Shown one piece after another: positions 25,176 through 33,670 of a stretch of DNA of 64,000 nucleotides (position 1 is the stretch's first letter; every line of letters starts with the position of its first letter). Source of the stretch: CADEEL01 sp050246475 (GTDB lineage Bacteria > Pseudomonadota > Alphaproteobacteria > Caulobacterales > Aquidulcibacteraceae); contig JBFWVZ010000004.1 of assembly GCA_050246475.1 (NCBI GenBank), positions 62,001 to 126,000 of the forward strand. The letters run 5' to 3'. The position numbers and the translations under genes were made by a program. Under the pieces are notes generated by a model. The model searched no databases. It was not told where the DNA came from and was given only the letters and a program-made list of their open reading frames with translations.

Positions 25176-25204
25176 GCAAGCACTCGCCCGGCTGGAGTGC
25201 TTGC
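25176..25204. terminator. perfect 10-bp hairpin downstream of motA
   Basis: GCAAGCACTC-N9-GAGTGCTTGC, 47 bases after the motA stop. It lacks a T-run but is followed by AT-richer sequence leading to the Thr-rich lipoprotein promoter region. Confidence 0.65.
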
Positions 25205-25277
25205 CAACATGGTTGATAGCTGTCTATTTGTCCGCCTTGCGTTGAGCTAATCGACGCCAGGACGAGGAAAGAATCTC

Positions 25278-25514
25278 ATGACGAAGCTCAAGTTGGCTAT
25301 GGCGGCTGGTGTCGCCGCCGTTCTCGCGTTCGGTGTGGCTGCCTGCGGCCAAACCAGCTCGACCACGGAAACCACCACGGAAACGACGACGACGGAACCG
25401 GCGGCGACGACTGAAGCGCCCCCGGCCGACGCCACGGCTCCGGCTGACGCGGCCGCGACCGACATGTCGACCGAAACGACGACGACCACGACCGAAACGG
25501 CTCCGGCCCAGTAA
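25278..25514 (+). CDS. small Thr/Ala/Glu-rich lipoprotein
   Basis: A 78-residue lipoprotein. The signal ends in the lipobox V-A-A-C at about residues 20-23. The rest is low complexity: tandem T-E-T-T-T-x units, then A-P-P-A-D-A repeats, then another T-E-T-T-T run. It has no globular domain. Such tails are usually flexible spacers on the outer-membrane surface or periplasmic face. A strong Shine-Dalgarno-like AGGAAAG precedes ATG 25278. Two tandem hairpins follow the stop. Function unknown. Confidence 0.8.
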   Translation: MTKLKLAMAAGVAAVLAFGVAACGQTSSTTETTTETTTTEPAATTEAPPADATAPADAAATDMSTETTTTTTETAPAQ

Positions 25515-25540
25515 GTCGACCTTCGTCGATCTATTTGCGA

Positions 25541-25564
25541 TGGGCCGTCCGAAAGGGCGGCCCA
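25541..25564. terminator. hairpin 1 of a tandem terminator pair
   Basis: TGGGCCGTCC-GAAA-GGGCGGCCCA, 10-bp stem with a GAAA tetraloop, 26 bases after the lipoprotein stop. Confidence 0.75.
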
Positions 25565-25575
25565 TTTGCTTTGCA

Positions 25576-25603
25576 AAATGGCCGCCCGAAGGGGCGGCCA
25601 TTT
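25576..25603. terminator. hairpin 2 of a tandem terminator pair
   Basis: AAATGGCCGCCC-GAAG-GGGCGGCCATTT, a 12-bp perfect stem that is a near-copy of hairpin 1 and is followed by GCATTTTGG. The duplicated pair separates the abundant-looking lipoprotein unit from mnmC. Confidence 0.78.
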
Positions 25604-25637
25604 GCATTTTGGACGCGCGCGTTCGACCCATAGCGCG

Positions 25638-27518
25638 ATGCCGCGCTTGCCGCCGAAGCCCGATCTCGACTGGACGCCCGAGGGCGCGCCCATCGCGCGC
25701 GGCGCCGGGGACATCTATTTCTCGCGCGCCGGCGGGCTTGCGGAGACGGAGGCTGTTTTTCTCTGCGGGTGTGGGCTTCCCGCGTGCTGGGCCGGGCGCA
25801 CTCGCTTTACAATTCTGGAGCTTGGCTTCGGCACGGGACTCAACGCATTGGCCGCATGGCGCGCGTGGGCTCAAACACGCGCGCCGGGGGCGGTGCTGCA
25901 TTTCATCTCGGTCGAGCATGCGCCGCTCGAAGCGGCGGATGGGGCACGCGCGCTCAAGCACTTTCCGGAACTCGCGCCGTACGCGGCGCGCCTGATCGCA
26001 CGCTGGCCCGTGCGTGCGCGAGGGCCCCAGCGCCTATGGTTCGAAGAGGACGGCTTCGCGCTCACGCTTCTGATCGACGAGGCGCGCGCCGCGCTGGCGC
26101 ATCGCGCGATCAACGCCGACGCGGTTTTCCTCGACGGGTTCTCGCCCGCGCGCAACGCGTCGATGTGGAACGCGGAGCTCATCGGCCTCGTCACGCGGAA
26201 CGCCGCGCCCGATGCGCGCCTCGCGACCTATTCGGTGGCCGGCGCGGTGCGCCGCGCGCTCGAAGCCGAGGGCTGGCGCGTCGAAAAGAGGCCTGGCTTC
26301 GGCGCTAAGCGAGAGCGGCTCGAAGCGCAACGTGGGCGCGAAACGGCCGGTCGTTCGTCGATTTCCGTCCATGCAGCAGCGCATGGCCGCATCGCCATCC
26401 TCGGCGCCGGCATTGCCGGAGCGGCGCTCGCGCACGCGCTGAAGCGGCGCGGGCGTGAAGCGCTCTTGATCGAAGCCGCGCCGCGGCGCGGCGCGGGGGC
26501 CAGCGGCAATCCCGCCGCGCTCGTCATGCCGCGCCTGGATCGCGGGGAGGGGCCGCACGCAACGCTTCATCGCGCCGCCTTTATCCACGCTGTCGAGTTC
26601 TACGAGCGGCTGGGCGCCCTTCGCTGCTGTGAGGCGCATGAGCAGGAGGGGGCGCGCGAACCGGCGGCCAGCGCCGATCTCTTGGCCGATCCGCCGCTGC
26701 CGGAAGATTGGCTGCGGGGGGAGAGCGGCCGTCTCGTTCACGCGCGCGCGGGCGTCGTCGATCCCCAAGGTCTGCTCGGCGCGCTCACGCACGGGATCGA
26801 GACGCGCTTCAAGGCGCAAGCGCATCGCCTGGAGCGCGCCGGCGATGCCTGGCGCATCTTCGATGCGGCCGATCATCTTCTCGCTGATGCCGAGCACGTC
26901 GTCCTCGCCAACGGCGCACGCATGACGCGCATCGCAGAGGCGGCTTGGCTGCCCATCCGCCTTTCGCGCGGCCAGCTTGAATTCGCGCAAGGCGCATCGC
27001 TCGGCCACGCGCGCGTCGCGGGCGCCTATGTTGCGCCGCATGCGGACGGATGTGTGTTCGGCGCGACGTTCGATCAGACGGAGGACGATACGGATCCCGT
27101 CGCCGACCGGGAATCGCGCGCGCGCAATTGCGCGTCGCTCGAAAAGCTCGCGCCGGAACTCCTAACGAAAATTCATGATGAACGAATTCTTTCTCGCGCC
27201 AGCCTGCGCGCAACCACGCCCGATCGCATGCCGATGCTCGGTGAAATGCCGGATTTGATTAAGTGGAATGAAGAAGCCGCAAACATCGCGCATGGCCGCG
27301 CGCGCGCGCTCACAGATGCGCAATCATGCTTAAGCGGTCTTTACGTGTTCGGCGGATTGGGGGCGCGCGGCTTCACGCTTGCGCCTTTATTGGCGGAGTC
27401 TCTCGCATCAATGATCTGCGATGAGCCCGATGTTTTGTCGCGTGATGTGATCGACGCGATCGCGCCGTCGCGTTTTCTCATGCGCGCGCTTAAGAGGCGG
27501 GAAGGGATTTTGTCCTAA
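25638..27518 (+). CDS. mnmC: bifunctional tRNA mnm5s2U34 methyltransferase / FAD-dependent oxidoreductase
   Basis: A 626-residue two-domain enzyme for the last steps of mnm5s2U synthesis at the wobble base of certain tRNAs. The N-terminal methyltransferase has ELGFGTGLNALAAW near residue 56 and VFLDGFSPARNASMWN near 165. The C-terminal FAD oxidoreductase has the dinucleotide fold IAILGAGIAGAALAHALKRRG near 252, then GASGNPAAL, and near the end SGLYVFGGLGARGFTLAPL. It removes the carboxymethyl group of cmnm5U and then methylates nm5U. Start 25638 (MPRLPPKPDLDW) avoids reading through the hairpins at 25541-25603. Confidence 0.93.
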   Translation: MPRLPPKPDLDWTPEGAPIARGAGDIYFSRAGGLAETEAVFLCGCGLPACWAGRTRFTILELGFGTGLNALAAWRAWAQTRAPGAVLHFISVEHAPLEAADGARALKHFPELAPYAARLIARWPVRARGPQRLWFEEDGFALTLLIDEARAALAHRAINADAVFLDGFSPARNASMWNAELIGLVTRNAAPDARLATYSVAGAVRRALEAEGWRVEKRPGFGAKRERLEAQRGRETAGRSSISVHAAAHGRIAILGAGIAGAALAHALKRRGREALLIEAAPRRGAGASGNPAALVMPRLDRGEGPHATLHRAAFIHAVEFYERLGALRCCEAHEQEGAREPAASADLLADPPLPEDWLRGESGRLVHARAGVVDPQGLLGALTHGIETRFKAQAHRLERAGDAWRIFDAADHLLADAEHVVLANGARMTRIAEAAWLPIRLSRGQLEFAQGASLGHARVAGAYVAPHADGCVFGATFDQTEDDTDPVADRESRARNCASLEKLAPELLTKIHDERILSRASLRATTPDRMPMLGEMPDLIKWNEEAANIAHGRARALTDAQSCLSGLYVFGGLGARGFTLAPLLAESLASMICDEPDVLSRDVIDAIAPSRFLMRALKRREGILS

Positions 27519-27529
27519 ACGCTAAGCTA

Positions 27530-28288
27530 ATGCCGCACGACGGATTCACCAGCGCCCGCGCACGCACCGAGTTTCTCGGTTTGACGTTCGCGCCTTTGCG
27601 CCGTGAAGCTGCGTTGCATGCGATCGCCGCGCGCGCGTCTCTCTCGGGGCCCTTCGCTTATGTGATCGAAGCGCACAGCGAGCATGTCGTTGCGCTCGAC
27701 GCCGATCCGGAAACGCGCGCGCCGCTTCACGCCGGCGCATGGCTCACGCTCAATGGCAGCCGCCTCATCGAAATGCTGGCGCGCATTGCGGGGTTCGATC
27801 TTCCGGTGACGAAGAGCGCGGCCATCGCCGCCGATCTCTTGGCGAGCGCGATCCATCCCGAAGAGGCTGTGTGCGTCATCGGCGGGGATGCTTCGCTCAT
27901 CGCCGCACTCGCGGCGCGCTACGGCCTGACAAACGTGCATTGGCGGCCCGTGCGCGATGCTTCTCAAGCCGAAAGCGCCGCAGAGTTCGTGGCCAAGACG
28001 CGCGCGCGCTTCACCTTCTTCTGCGAAGCCTCGCCGCTGGCGGAAATGATCGCGCGCGCGGCGATGAACAGGGGAGACGCCGCCGGCGTCGGCCTCTGCC
28101 TCGCGGGCGTGGAGACGTTCACGAACGAAAAGCAGCCGTGGCACGCGGGCGTGACCGAGGCCTTGCGGCATCCAGCGCGCACCTGGGCGGGCATTGCGCG
28201 GCGCGCGCGCATGCTCCCCATCTTTCAGTATTGGCTGTTCGCTCAGTTGAGCGACCGCGCCTCAATTTCCGCGCGCAACGCCTTTTGA
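27530..28288 (+). CDS. WecG/TagA/CpsF-like glycosyltransferase, divergent
   Basis: A 252-residue cytosolic protein that follows the GT26 layout: FLGLTFAPLRREAALHAI at the start, an early NGSRLIEMLARIAGFDLP that stands in for the usual D-G-x-G...R-x-x-G-x-D, and FCEASPLAEMIARAAMNRGDA. It ends with ALRHPARTWAGIARRARMLPIF as in TagA. Several usual motif residues have drifted, so it may act on an unusual acceptor or be non-canonical. The 3' end overlaps the convergent transporter gene by 46 bases. No other polysaccharide genes are near. Confidence 0.65.
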   Translation: MPHDGFTSARARTEFLGLTFAPLRREAALHAIAARASLSGPFAYVIEAHSEHVVALDADPETRAPLHAGAWLTLNGSRLIEMLARIAGFDLPVTKSAAIAADLLASAIHPEEAVCVIGGDASLIAALAARYGLTNVHWRPVRDASQAESAAEFVAKTRARFTFFCEASPLAEMIARAAMNRGDAAGVGLCLAGVETFTNEKQPWHAGVTEALRHPARTWAGIARRARMLPIFQYWLFAQLSDRASISARNAF

Positions 28289-29616
28289 GCTGCTTCGTCG
28301 AGCTTGTAGAAGTGCAGCGCCAGCGCCGAAAGCGCGAACAGAATCGCCGGCGCCCCGATGAAGAGCCATGAGAGCGTGTCGAGCGCCATCTGCGTGTTTT
28401 CCGCGCCAGGGCGCGCATTGAAATTGACCGCGCCGAGCACGGCGTACGTGATCGGGCCGGTCGCGAGGCCCACTTTCGAAGTAATGATCATGATGCTGTT
28501 GAAGAGCCCGGCGCGCGCCTGCCCGGTCTTCAACGTATCGACGTCGATCACGTCCGCCAGCATCGCGCGCAGCAGCATTGCGCTCGATCCCTGATGCAGG
28601 CCTGCGATAAACATCATGATCGCGGCCGGCACGAACTGTCCCGGCGGAATGAGCGGAATGCACAGCGTCACGAGGACAGCGTAAAGGCAGGCGGCTTGCA
28701 GCGAGCGGTGCTTGCCGATCATGCGCCCGAGCGCGATCCAGATCGGCACGCCGACGACGCCGGAGACAAAGTAGATCGCCAGCAGCGCTTGTGATTGAGT
28801 CTCGAAATCGAGAATGATCTGGAAATAGAAAAGGAAGAGGCCGCCCGAGACGCCCTGTGCGATGCCGAGGATGAGATCGGGCCCCAGAATCCCGCGCAAG
28901 TGCCGGTTGGAGAAAATCGCGCCGAGCGCGAGACGCCAGTGGATCTTCTCGTGCACGCGCACGTCGGGCTCATGCACGAAGAAGAGCGAGACGATCACGG
29001 TAAGCGGCAGCGCGATAAGCACCGTCCAGCCCATCACGTGGACGGCGGCCGCGTCATCGCCCCAATTGTTGATCCGCACGACGCCCGGCAAGATGAGGAT
29101 GAGCATGGCGCCCACCATCGCGGCGAATTGCACGCCGCCCAGCACGTTGGTGCGTCCGTGATAATCGGCCCTGAGTTCGCTCGCCCAGCCCAGATGCGCG
29201 ATCACCATGACGGCGAAGGACGCGTAGAGTGTAAAAATGATCGCGGCGAGCTGAACGACATCGGCGCCGGGCCCCACGCCGATGAAGGCGAGCCAAACGG
29301 CGAGCATGAGGATGGGCGTGGCGATCGCCATCCACAGCCGCCGGCGCCCGAAGCGCGTGCGCGTGCCGTCCTGCAGGCTGCCGATGAACGGATCGAGCAC
29401 GATGTCGAATGCGCGCGCCGCGAGAAAGAGCGTCGAGACGACTTCGAGGGGGATGCCGAGCTGCGAGGCGTAATAGGGGGGTAGAAATATGATCGGCGGC
29501 AACGCCAGCGCGCCCAACGGCGAATGCGGCAGCGCGAACAGGAAAAGCTCGAAGCGCTTCTTCTTCGGGGCTTCGCCGCTCGCGGGCGCGGCGGCGGGAA
29601 CGGCCGCGTCGGTCAT
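28243..29616 (-). CDS. GPH-family (MelB-like) sugar:cation symporter
   Basis: A 457-residue protein with about twelve membrane helices. Signature segments are LFALPHSPLGALALPPIIFLPPYYASQLG, split across helix 1, then DIVLDPFIGSLQDGTRTRFGRRRLW (the GPH D-P-x-x-G-x-x-x-D motif region) and MLLRAMLADVIDVDTLKTGQARAGLFNS in the second half. These proteins move glycosides with Na+ or H+. ATG 29616 overlaps the aldo/keto-reductase stop (ATGA), so the two are one transcription unit. Confidence 0.85.
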   Translation of the reverse strand: MTDAAVPAAAPASGEAPKKKRFELFLFALPHSPLGALALPPIIFLPPYYASQLGIPLEVVSTLFLAARAFDIVLDPFIGSLQDGTRTRFGRRRLWMAIATPILMLAVWLAFIGVGPGADVVQLAAIIFTLYASFAVMVIAHLGWASELRADYHGRTNVLGGVQFAAMVGAMLILILPGVVRINNWGDDAAAVHVMGWTVLIALPLTVIVSLFFVHEPDVRVHEKIHWRLALGAIFSNRHLRGILGPDLILGIAQGVSGGLFLFYFQIILDFETQSQALLAIYFVSGVVGVPIWIALGRMIGKHRSLQAACLYAVLVTLCIPLIPPGQFVPAAIMMFIAGLHQGSSAMLLRAMLADVIDVDTLKTGQARAGLFNSIMIITSKVGLATGPITYAVLGAVNFNARPGAENTQMALDTLSWLFIGAPAILFALSALALHFYKLDEAAQKALRAEIEARSLN

Positions 29617-30653
29617 GCGCGCGCCCGCGCTTGCGCCTGCTGGCGCATCCGCATGAGCTGCTCGGCGGTGTCCTCATACGAGTGCCCGATCACCGGATGG
29701 GGCTGATAGGGCTTCTCGAGCATGGCGATCTCGTCATCCGTCAGCTTGATCGATAGCGCCGCGACCGCGTCGTCCAGATGGTGCGGCTTGGTGGCGCCGA
29801 CGATCGGCGCGGTCACGCCGGGGCGCGAGGCGAGCCACGCGAGCGCGATCTGCGCGTTGGGTAAGTTGCGCGCCTGGGCCACCTTCGTCACGGCCTCCAG
29901 CACGCCATAGTCGCTCGGGTGAATGCGCGATTGCATCGGATCGCTTTCCGCGCGCTTGGTGATCGCTTGGCCGTCGGCCTTGCGGGAGCCGGCGAGGAAG
30001 CCGCGCGCCAGAGGGCTCCACGGAATGACGCCGATGCCTTCGGAGATGCAGAGCGGGATCATCTCGCGCTCTTCCTCGCGGTAAGCGAGATTGTAGAAAT
30101 TCTGCATCGAGCGGAATTGAGCCCAGCCATTCGCGCGCTGGATCGAGAGCGCCTTCATGAATTGCCATGCGTACATGGAGGAGGCGCCGATATGGAGCGC
30201 CTTGCCTTCACGAACCACGTCATCGAGCGCTTCGAGCGTCTCTTCGATCGGGGTGTAAATGTCGAAGCGGTGGATCTGATAGAGATCCACATAGTCGAGC
30301 CCCAGGCGCATGAGCGAATTATCGATCGCGTGGCGGATGTGCTTCTTGGAAAGCCCGCGCTGATTGGGCTTCGATCCTGTCGGAAAATACACCTTGGTTG
30401 CGATGACGACGGAGTCCCGGTGCAGGCCGAGATCGCCGATCGCCCGCCCGAGGATTTCCTCGCTCGCGCCTTGCGAATAAGCGTCCGCCGTGTCGAAGAA
30501 GTTGATCCCGTGATCGACAGCCTTCTTGAGGAACGGCTTGCTCTCGTCCTCCGAAAGCACCCAGGCGCCCTGGCTCTGATTGCCGTAGCTCATCATGCCG
30601 AGGCAGATGCGGGAGACCTGAAGGCCGCTCTGGCCGAGATTGCGGGTGTCCAA
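29613..30653 (-). CDS. aldo/keto reductase
   Basis: A 346-residue NADPH-dependent oxidoreductase of the YghZ/Tas-like AKR branch. It begins RNLGQSGLQVSRICLGMM, then has the catalytic region NFFDTADAYSQGASE (Asp, Tyr), the Lys in VVIATKVYFP and the His in YQIHRFD. The cofactor end has GVIPWSPLARGFLAG. The start is TTG 30653 with a GGGAG Shine-Dalgarno 7 bases upstream. It is transcribed away from the TetR gene, with a long palindrome between them at 30699-30735, so TetR repression is likely. It is followed by a co-transcribed GPH transporter. Confidence 0.88.
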   Translation of the reverse strand: MDTRNLGQSGLQVSRICLGMMSYGNQSQGAWVLSEDESKPFLKKAVDHGINFFDTADAYSQGASEEILGRAIGDLGLHRDSVVIATKVYFPTGSKPNQRGLSKKHIRHAIDNSLMRLGLDYVDLYQIHRFDIYTPIEETLEALDDVVREGKALHIGASSMYAWQFMKALSIQRANGWAQFRSMQNFYNLAYREEEREMIPLCISEGIGVIPWSPLARGFLAGSRKADGQAITKRAESDPMQSRIHPSDYGVLEAVTKVAQARNLPNAQIALAWLASRPGVTAPIVGATKPHHLDDAVAALSIKLTDDEIAMLEKPYQPHPVIGHSYEDTAEQLMRMRQQAQARARA

Positions 30654-30698
30654 TCGCGTCTCCCTTGAATGCGCCGGCGGTCTTTGCGCCGCCTGGAC

Positions 30699-30735
30699 GC
30701 GATGTTGACAGATGAGGGCTCTGTGTCAACATCGC
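30699..30735. promoter_or_regulatory. 37-bp palindromic TetR-type operator
   Basis: GCGATGTTGACA and its perfect complement TGTCAACATCGC, 12-bp arms with a 13-bp spacer, between the divergent aldo/keto reductase (start 30653) and TetR (start 30741) genes. TTGACA-like bases in each arm could double as -35 elements. It ends 6 bases before the TetR start codon. Confidence 0.82.
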
Positions 30736-30740
30736 CTGCG

Positions 30741-31352
30741 ATGAGCGCCAAGCCTTTGCCCACCAAGGAGCGTCTGATCGCGGCCGCGATCCGGCATGCG
30801 CGCAGCGTGGGGCACCAGCGCACGGTGATGGAGGAGATCGCGGAAGAAGCCGGCATTACGCGCCAAGCGCTCTACCGGCACTATCCGACGAAGGACGCGC
30901 TGTTCCGGGAGGCTGTTAAATTCATGCAAGCGCGCGCGCTGGAGGATGCGGAGAAAGCCGCCGGCGCCGCGCAGGGAGCGGAAGCGGCGCTCTTCGCCAT
31001 GCTGCACACGCGGTTTGACCGCATGTTGGCGCTTGTCGACGGCTCGCCGCACGCGGCCGAACTTCTGGAGGACGGCGCGCGTCTTTGCGCCGACATCAAT
31101 GACGAGGCCGGCAAGCGCTTCGAAAAGCAGCTCATGGGCGCGATCGGCAAGGCCGAAGCGGCCGGCGCGCTGACGCTGCGCCGCGGCGTCACGGCTGCTA
31201 AGCTGGCGCAAATGCTGCTCTGCGCCGCGCGCGGCGCCAAGCACGATCAGGTTTCGCGCCGCGCTTTCCGCCGCGATCTGAAGGACATGACGGACGTGAT
31301 CTTGGCTGGCGCCGCAGCGCCTCAGCGCGCGCGCAGAAGCGCGGTGAGCTGA
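30741..31352 (+). CDS. TetR family transcriptional regulator
   Basis: A 203-residue repressor. The N-terminal HTH reads TKERLIAAAIRHARSVGHQRTVMEEIAEEAGITRQALYRHYPTK, here in three parts, with the Y-R-H-Y-x-x-K recognition end. The remainder is an all-helical ligand domain. Start 30741 (MSAKPLPTK) is chosen because upstream codons fall in the operator. It probably represses the aldo/keto reductase-transporter unit and itself through 30699-30735. Its 3' end overlaps suhB by 31 bases in convergent orientation. Confidence 0.87.
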   Translation: MSAKPLPTKERLIAAAIRHARSVGHQRTVMEEIAEEAGITRQALYRHYPTKDALFREAVKFMQARALEDAEKAAGAAQGAEAALFAMLHTRFDRMLALVDGSPHAAELLEDGARLCADINDEAGKRFEKQLMGAIGKAEAAGALTLRRGVTAAKLAQMLLCAARGAKHDQVSRRAFRRDLKDMTDVILAGAAAPQRARRSAVS

Positions 31353-32110
31353 GGCAGTAGCCGCTCGTTCGCCGCGACGATCGCGCCAGTCTCCATGAAG
31401 TCGCCGCCGTCTATTTCTTTGGCGAACCCGCCCGCCTCGCGCACGATGACGGCGCCGGCCGCGATGTCCCAGGGGTTCAAGCCGCGCTCCCAATAGCCGT
31501 CCACGCGCCCGGCCGCGACATAAGCGAGATCGAGCGCCGCCGCGCCCCAGCGCCGCACGCCCGCAGCTTCGTTCATCACGCGCGAGAGTTCGCCGGAGAA
31601 GAGCGCGTGATCGCCTTTGCCCTTGAATGGAATGCCGGTGGCGAAGACAGCTTGGTCGAGATCCTTGCGCGCAGCGACCCGCAAGCGCTTCTCGTTGAGA
31701 TAGGCGCCCTGGCCTTTCTCAGCCCAGAAGAGTTCGTCCTTGCCGACGTCATAGATGACGCCCGCCACCAACTGCCCCTCGCGCTCCAGCGCGATGGAGA
31801 TCGCGAAGTGCGGCAGCCCGTGCATGAAATTGAGCGTGCCGTCGAGCGGATCGATAAGCCAGCGATGCGTCTTGTCCGTTCCCTCCACGGCGCCGCGCTC
31901 CTCCATCAAGAAGCCGTAGCCGGGACGCGCCTTCGAGAGTTCTTCGAACAGAACCTTCTCCGCCTTGAGATCCGACGCGGTGACGAAATCGTTCGGCCCC
32001 TTGCGCGAGACCTGCAAATTCTCGATCTCCCCGAAATCGCGCGAGAGCCCGCGCGCGGCCTTGCGCGCAGCGGCGATCATCACGGTAAGGAGGGCGGAGG
32101 TCTGAGGCAT
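31322..32110 (-). CDS. suhB: inositol-1-monophosphatase family protein (SuhB-like)
   Basis: A 262-residue Mg2+-dependent phosphatase. It has FVTASDLKAEK, the metal-binding FLMEERG and the signature W-L-I-D-P-L-D-G-T-L-N-F, then the closing NPWDIAAGAVIVREAGG. In bacteria SuhB hydrolyses inositol phosphates and also takes part in rRNA antitermination; which applies here is not visible. It starts 24 bases after thiE on the same strand, so the two are probably one operon. Confidence 0.88.
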   Translation of the reverse strand: MPQTSALLTVMIAAARKAARGLSRDFGEIENLQVSRKGPNDFVTASDLKAEKVLFEELSKARPGYGFLMEERGAVEGTDKTHRWLIDPLDGTLNFMHGLPHFAISIALEREGQLVAGVIYDVGKDELFWAEKGQGAYLNEKRLRVAARKDLDQAVFATGIPFKGKGDHALFSGELSRVMNEAAGVRRWGAAALDLAYVAAGRVDGYWERGLNPWDIAAGAVIVREAGGFAKEIDGGDFMETGAIVAANERLLPQLTALLRAR

Positions 32111-32134
32111 GGCAAAGAGCGGGCCGCGCTCTTA

Positions 32135-32773
32135 TCAGGGCGCGTGCGCGCGGTCGAGCGCTTCGTTGATCGCGCGCACCCCCGCGGCGGGGCCGTCCGG
32201 ATGATCCCAAACACCCGCCGAAACCGCGACAAAATCGGCCCCCGCGCGCGCCAGGCCCTCGGCGTTCTCGTGATTGATCCCGCCGATCGCCACACAGGGG
32301 ATTTGCATCGTCTCCTGCCACCAAGAGAGGAGTTCCGGGTCTGCGTGAGTCTTCGGAGACTTCGTCCGTGTCGGGAAGAATGCACCGAACGCGACATAGT
32401 CGGCGCCCGCTTCGCCGGCCTCCATCGCGAGATGGCGGGAGTCATGGCACGTCACGCCGACAATCTTGTCGCGGCCCAAGATGCGCCGCGCTTCTTCGTA
32501 AGGCGCATCCTCCTGGCCGATGTGCACGCCGTCCGCGCCGATGCGCGCCGCAAGATCGGGCCGGTCGTTGAGGATGAAGGCGGCGCCGGCGTTCTGCACG
32601 ATGGGCGCGAGCCGTTCTCCGGCCTTCAGGATCGGCCCATCGCCCACGTCTTTCATCCGCAACTGAACGGCGGCCACGTCTCCCACGGAGAGCGCATGCG
32701 CAAGCTCCGCCGCGAAGCCCTCAAGCGCGAAGCGGGGCGGCGTGATGAGGTAGAGGCGGCAGCGTTCGCGCAT
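32135..32773 (-). CDS. thiE: thiamine phosphate synthase
   Basis: A 212-residue TIM-barrel enzyme that joins HMP-PP and HET-P to make thiamine phosphate. Motifs seen are LYLITPP at the start, VQLRMKD (pyrophosphate Arg/Lys), NDRPDLAARIGADGVHIGQED (metal-binding Asp residues), VGVTCHD, FGAFFPTRTKSPKTH and IGGINHENAEGLARAGADFVAV. Length and motif order are those of the family. No TPP riboswitch is visible in the short upstream gap and no other thi gene is close by. Confidence 0.9.
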   Translation of the reverse strand: MRERCRLYLITPPRFALEGFAAELAHALSVGDVAAVQLRMKDVGDGPILKAGERLAPIVQNAGAAFILNDRPDLAARIGADGVHIGQEDAPYEEARRILGRDKIVGVTCHDSRHLAMEAGEAGADYVAFGAFFPTRTKSPKTHADPELLSWWQETMQIPCVAIGGINHENAEGLARAGADFVAVSAGVWDHPDGPAAGVRAINEALDRAHAP

Positions 32774-32805
32774 CGCCGCGTTCTTAAACGAAGCGCTGCA
32801 AAGCT

Positions 32806-33513
32806 CTAGCGGGCGGTGCGGCGCCCAAACGACGCGCCCGCGGGCGCTGGCGCAAGCGATGGCGCGGCGCGCGCACCAGGGGCGGGCGGCGTGTGCTTTT
32901 GCTCCGCGATCGCGCGCTCGAGTGCGGCTTCGGCGCCCGCCGCCGTAGGCGCCGTGTTGGCGCCCATGGCGCGCGCGAGCGAGGACTGAGCCGGCGCGGA
33001 GCGCGGCGCGGCGGTCAGGGGGGAGAAGTTCAACCCGCCGCCCGGCGGATCGCCGTGCTCATTGGCAAGGTCCACGCCTGCCAAGCAGCCGAGTTCGATG
33101 AAGAACCAGAGATTGATGCCCCAAAGCACAAAGATGAAGAGCGAAGCGGAGCCGATCACAGCGCCGGGATGGGCGCCTGCCGCCGCGGCGCTTGCGATAG
33201 TCACGACAATGACGAGTATCACCGCGACCGGCAGCGCCGCGAACCAGCCGCTGCGTCCGCGATCGTGAAAACGCTTCACTTGCAGCGCGAGACCGGCCCA
33301 CGTCATCATGGCGAGCAGCGGCAGCAGCAAAAGTCCCGCGAGATTGGGCGCCGGCGCGCCGCCTTCGAACTTGAAGTCCACGCTCATCGGCGCGCCCGCC
33401 GTCACCGCCAGCACGCCCGCGAGCGCAAGCCCGCCCATGCCGACGATGAGGCAACCGAACCAATATTGCGCGCGGTTGATCCGCCCGTGAAAGCTGAACA
33501 GCCAATTGACCAT
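32806..33513 (-). CDS. DUF805 membrane protein with low-complexity tail
   Basis: A 235-residue inner-membrane protein. It starts MVNWLFSFHGRINRAQYWFG, the DUF805 hallmark, has helices at about 18-38, 58-78, 90-112 and 118-140, and the family motif VKRFHDRGRSGWFA. The last 80 residues are Ala/Pro-rich and disordered. DUF805 function is unknown. ATG 33513 is chosen because family homology begins there. Confidence 0.85.
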   Translation of the reverse strand: MVNWLFSFHGRINRAQYWFGCLIVGMGGLALAGVLAVTAGAPMSVDFKFEGGAPAPNLAGLLLLPLLAMMTWAGLALQVKRFHDRGRSGWFAALPVAVILVIVVTIASAAAAGAHPGAVIGSASLFIFVLWGINLWFFIELGCLAGVDLANEHGDPPGGGLNFSPLTAAPRSAPAQSSLARAMGANTAPTAAGAEAALERAIAEQKHTPPAPGARAAPSLAPAPAGASFGRRTAR

Positions 33514-33670
33514 GATACGCCCCGCCAAGCGCTCTTTTGCCGCGTGTTGTAGCGCTTCGCGCTTAAGGCTGCGCTAAGCCGCCGCCGCCATCGCGGTGAA
33601 CCCGCGTTCACCGAATTCGCAATTGGAGCGCGGCGGCGCGCGTGCGACGTTGCGCGTGGAGAGAGACACG

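Noticed and set aside
25176..25204. Possible tRNA or small structured RNA.
   Set aside because: It is a single simple 10-bp hairpin with no cloverleaf or further pairing; a terminator is the simpler reading. No tRNA-like cloverleaf was seen anywhere in the window.
25566..25637. Longer N-terminus for MnmC.
   Set aside because: The extra 24 codons read through terminator hairpin 2 and lack homology.
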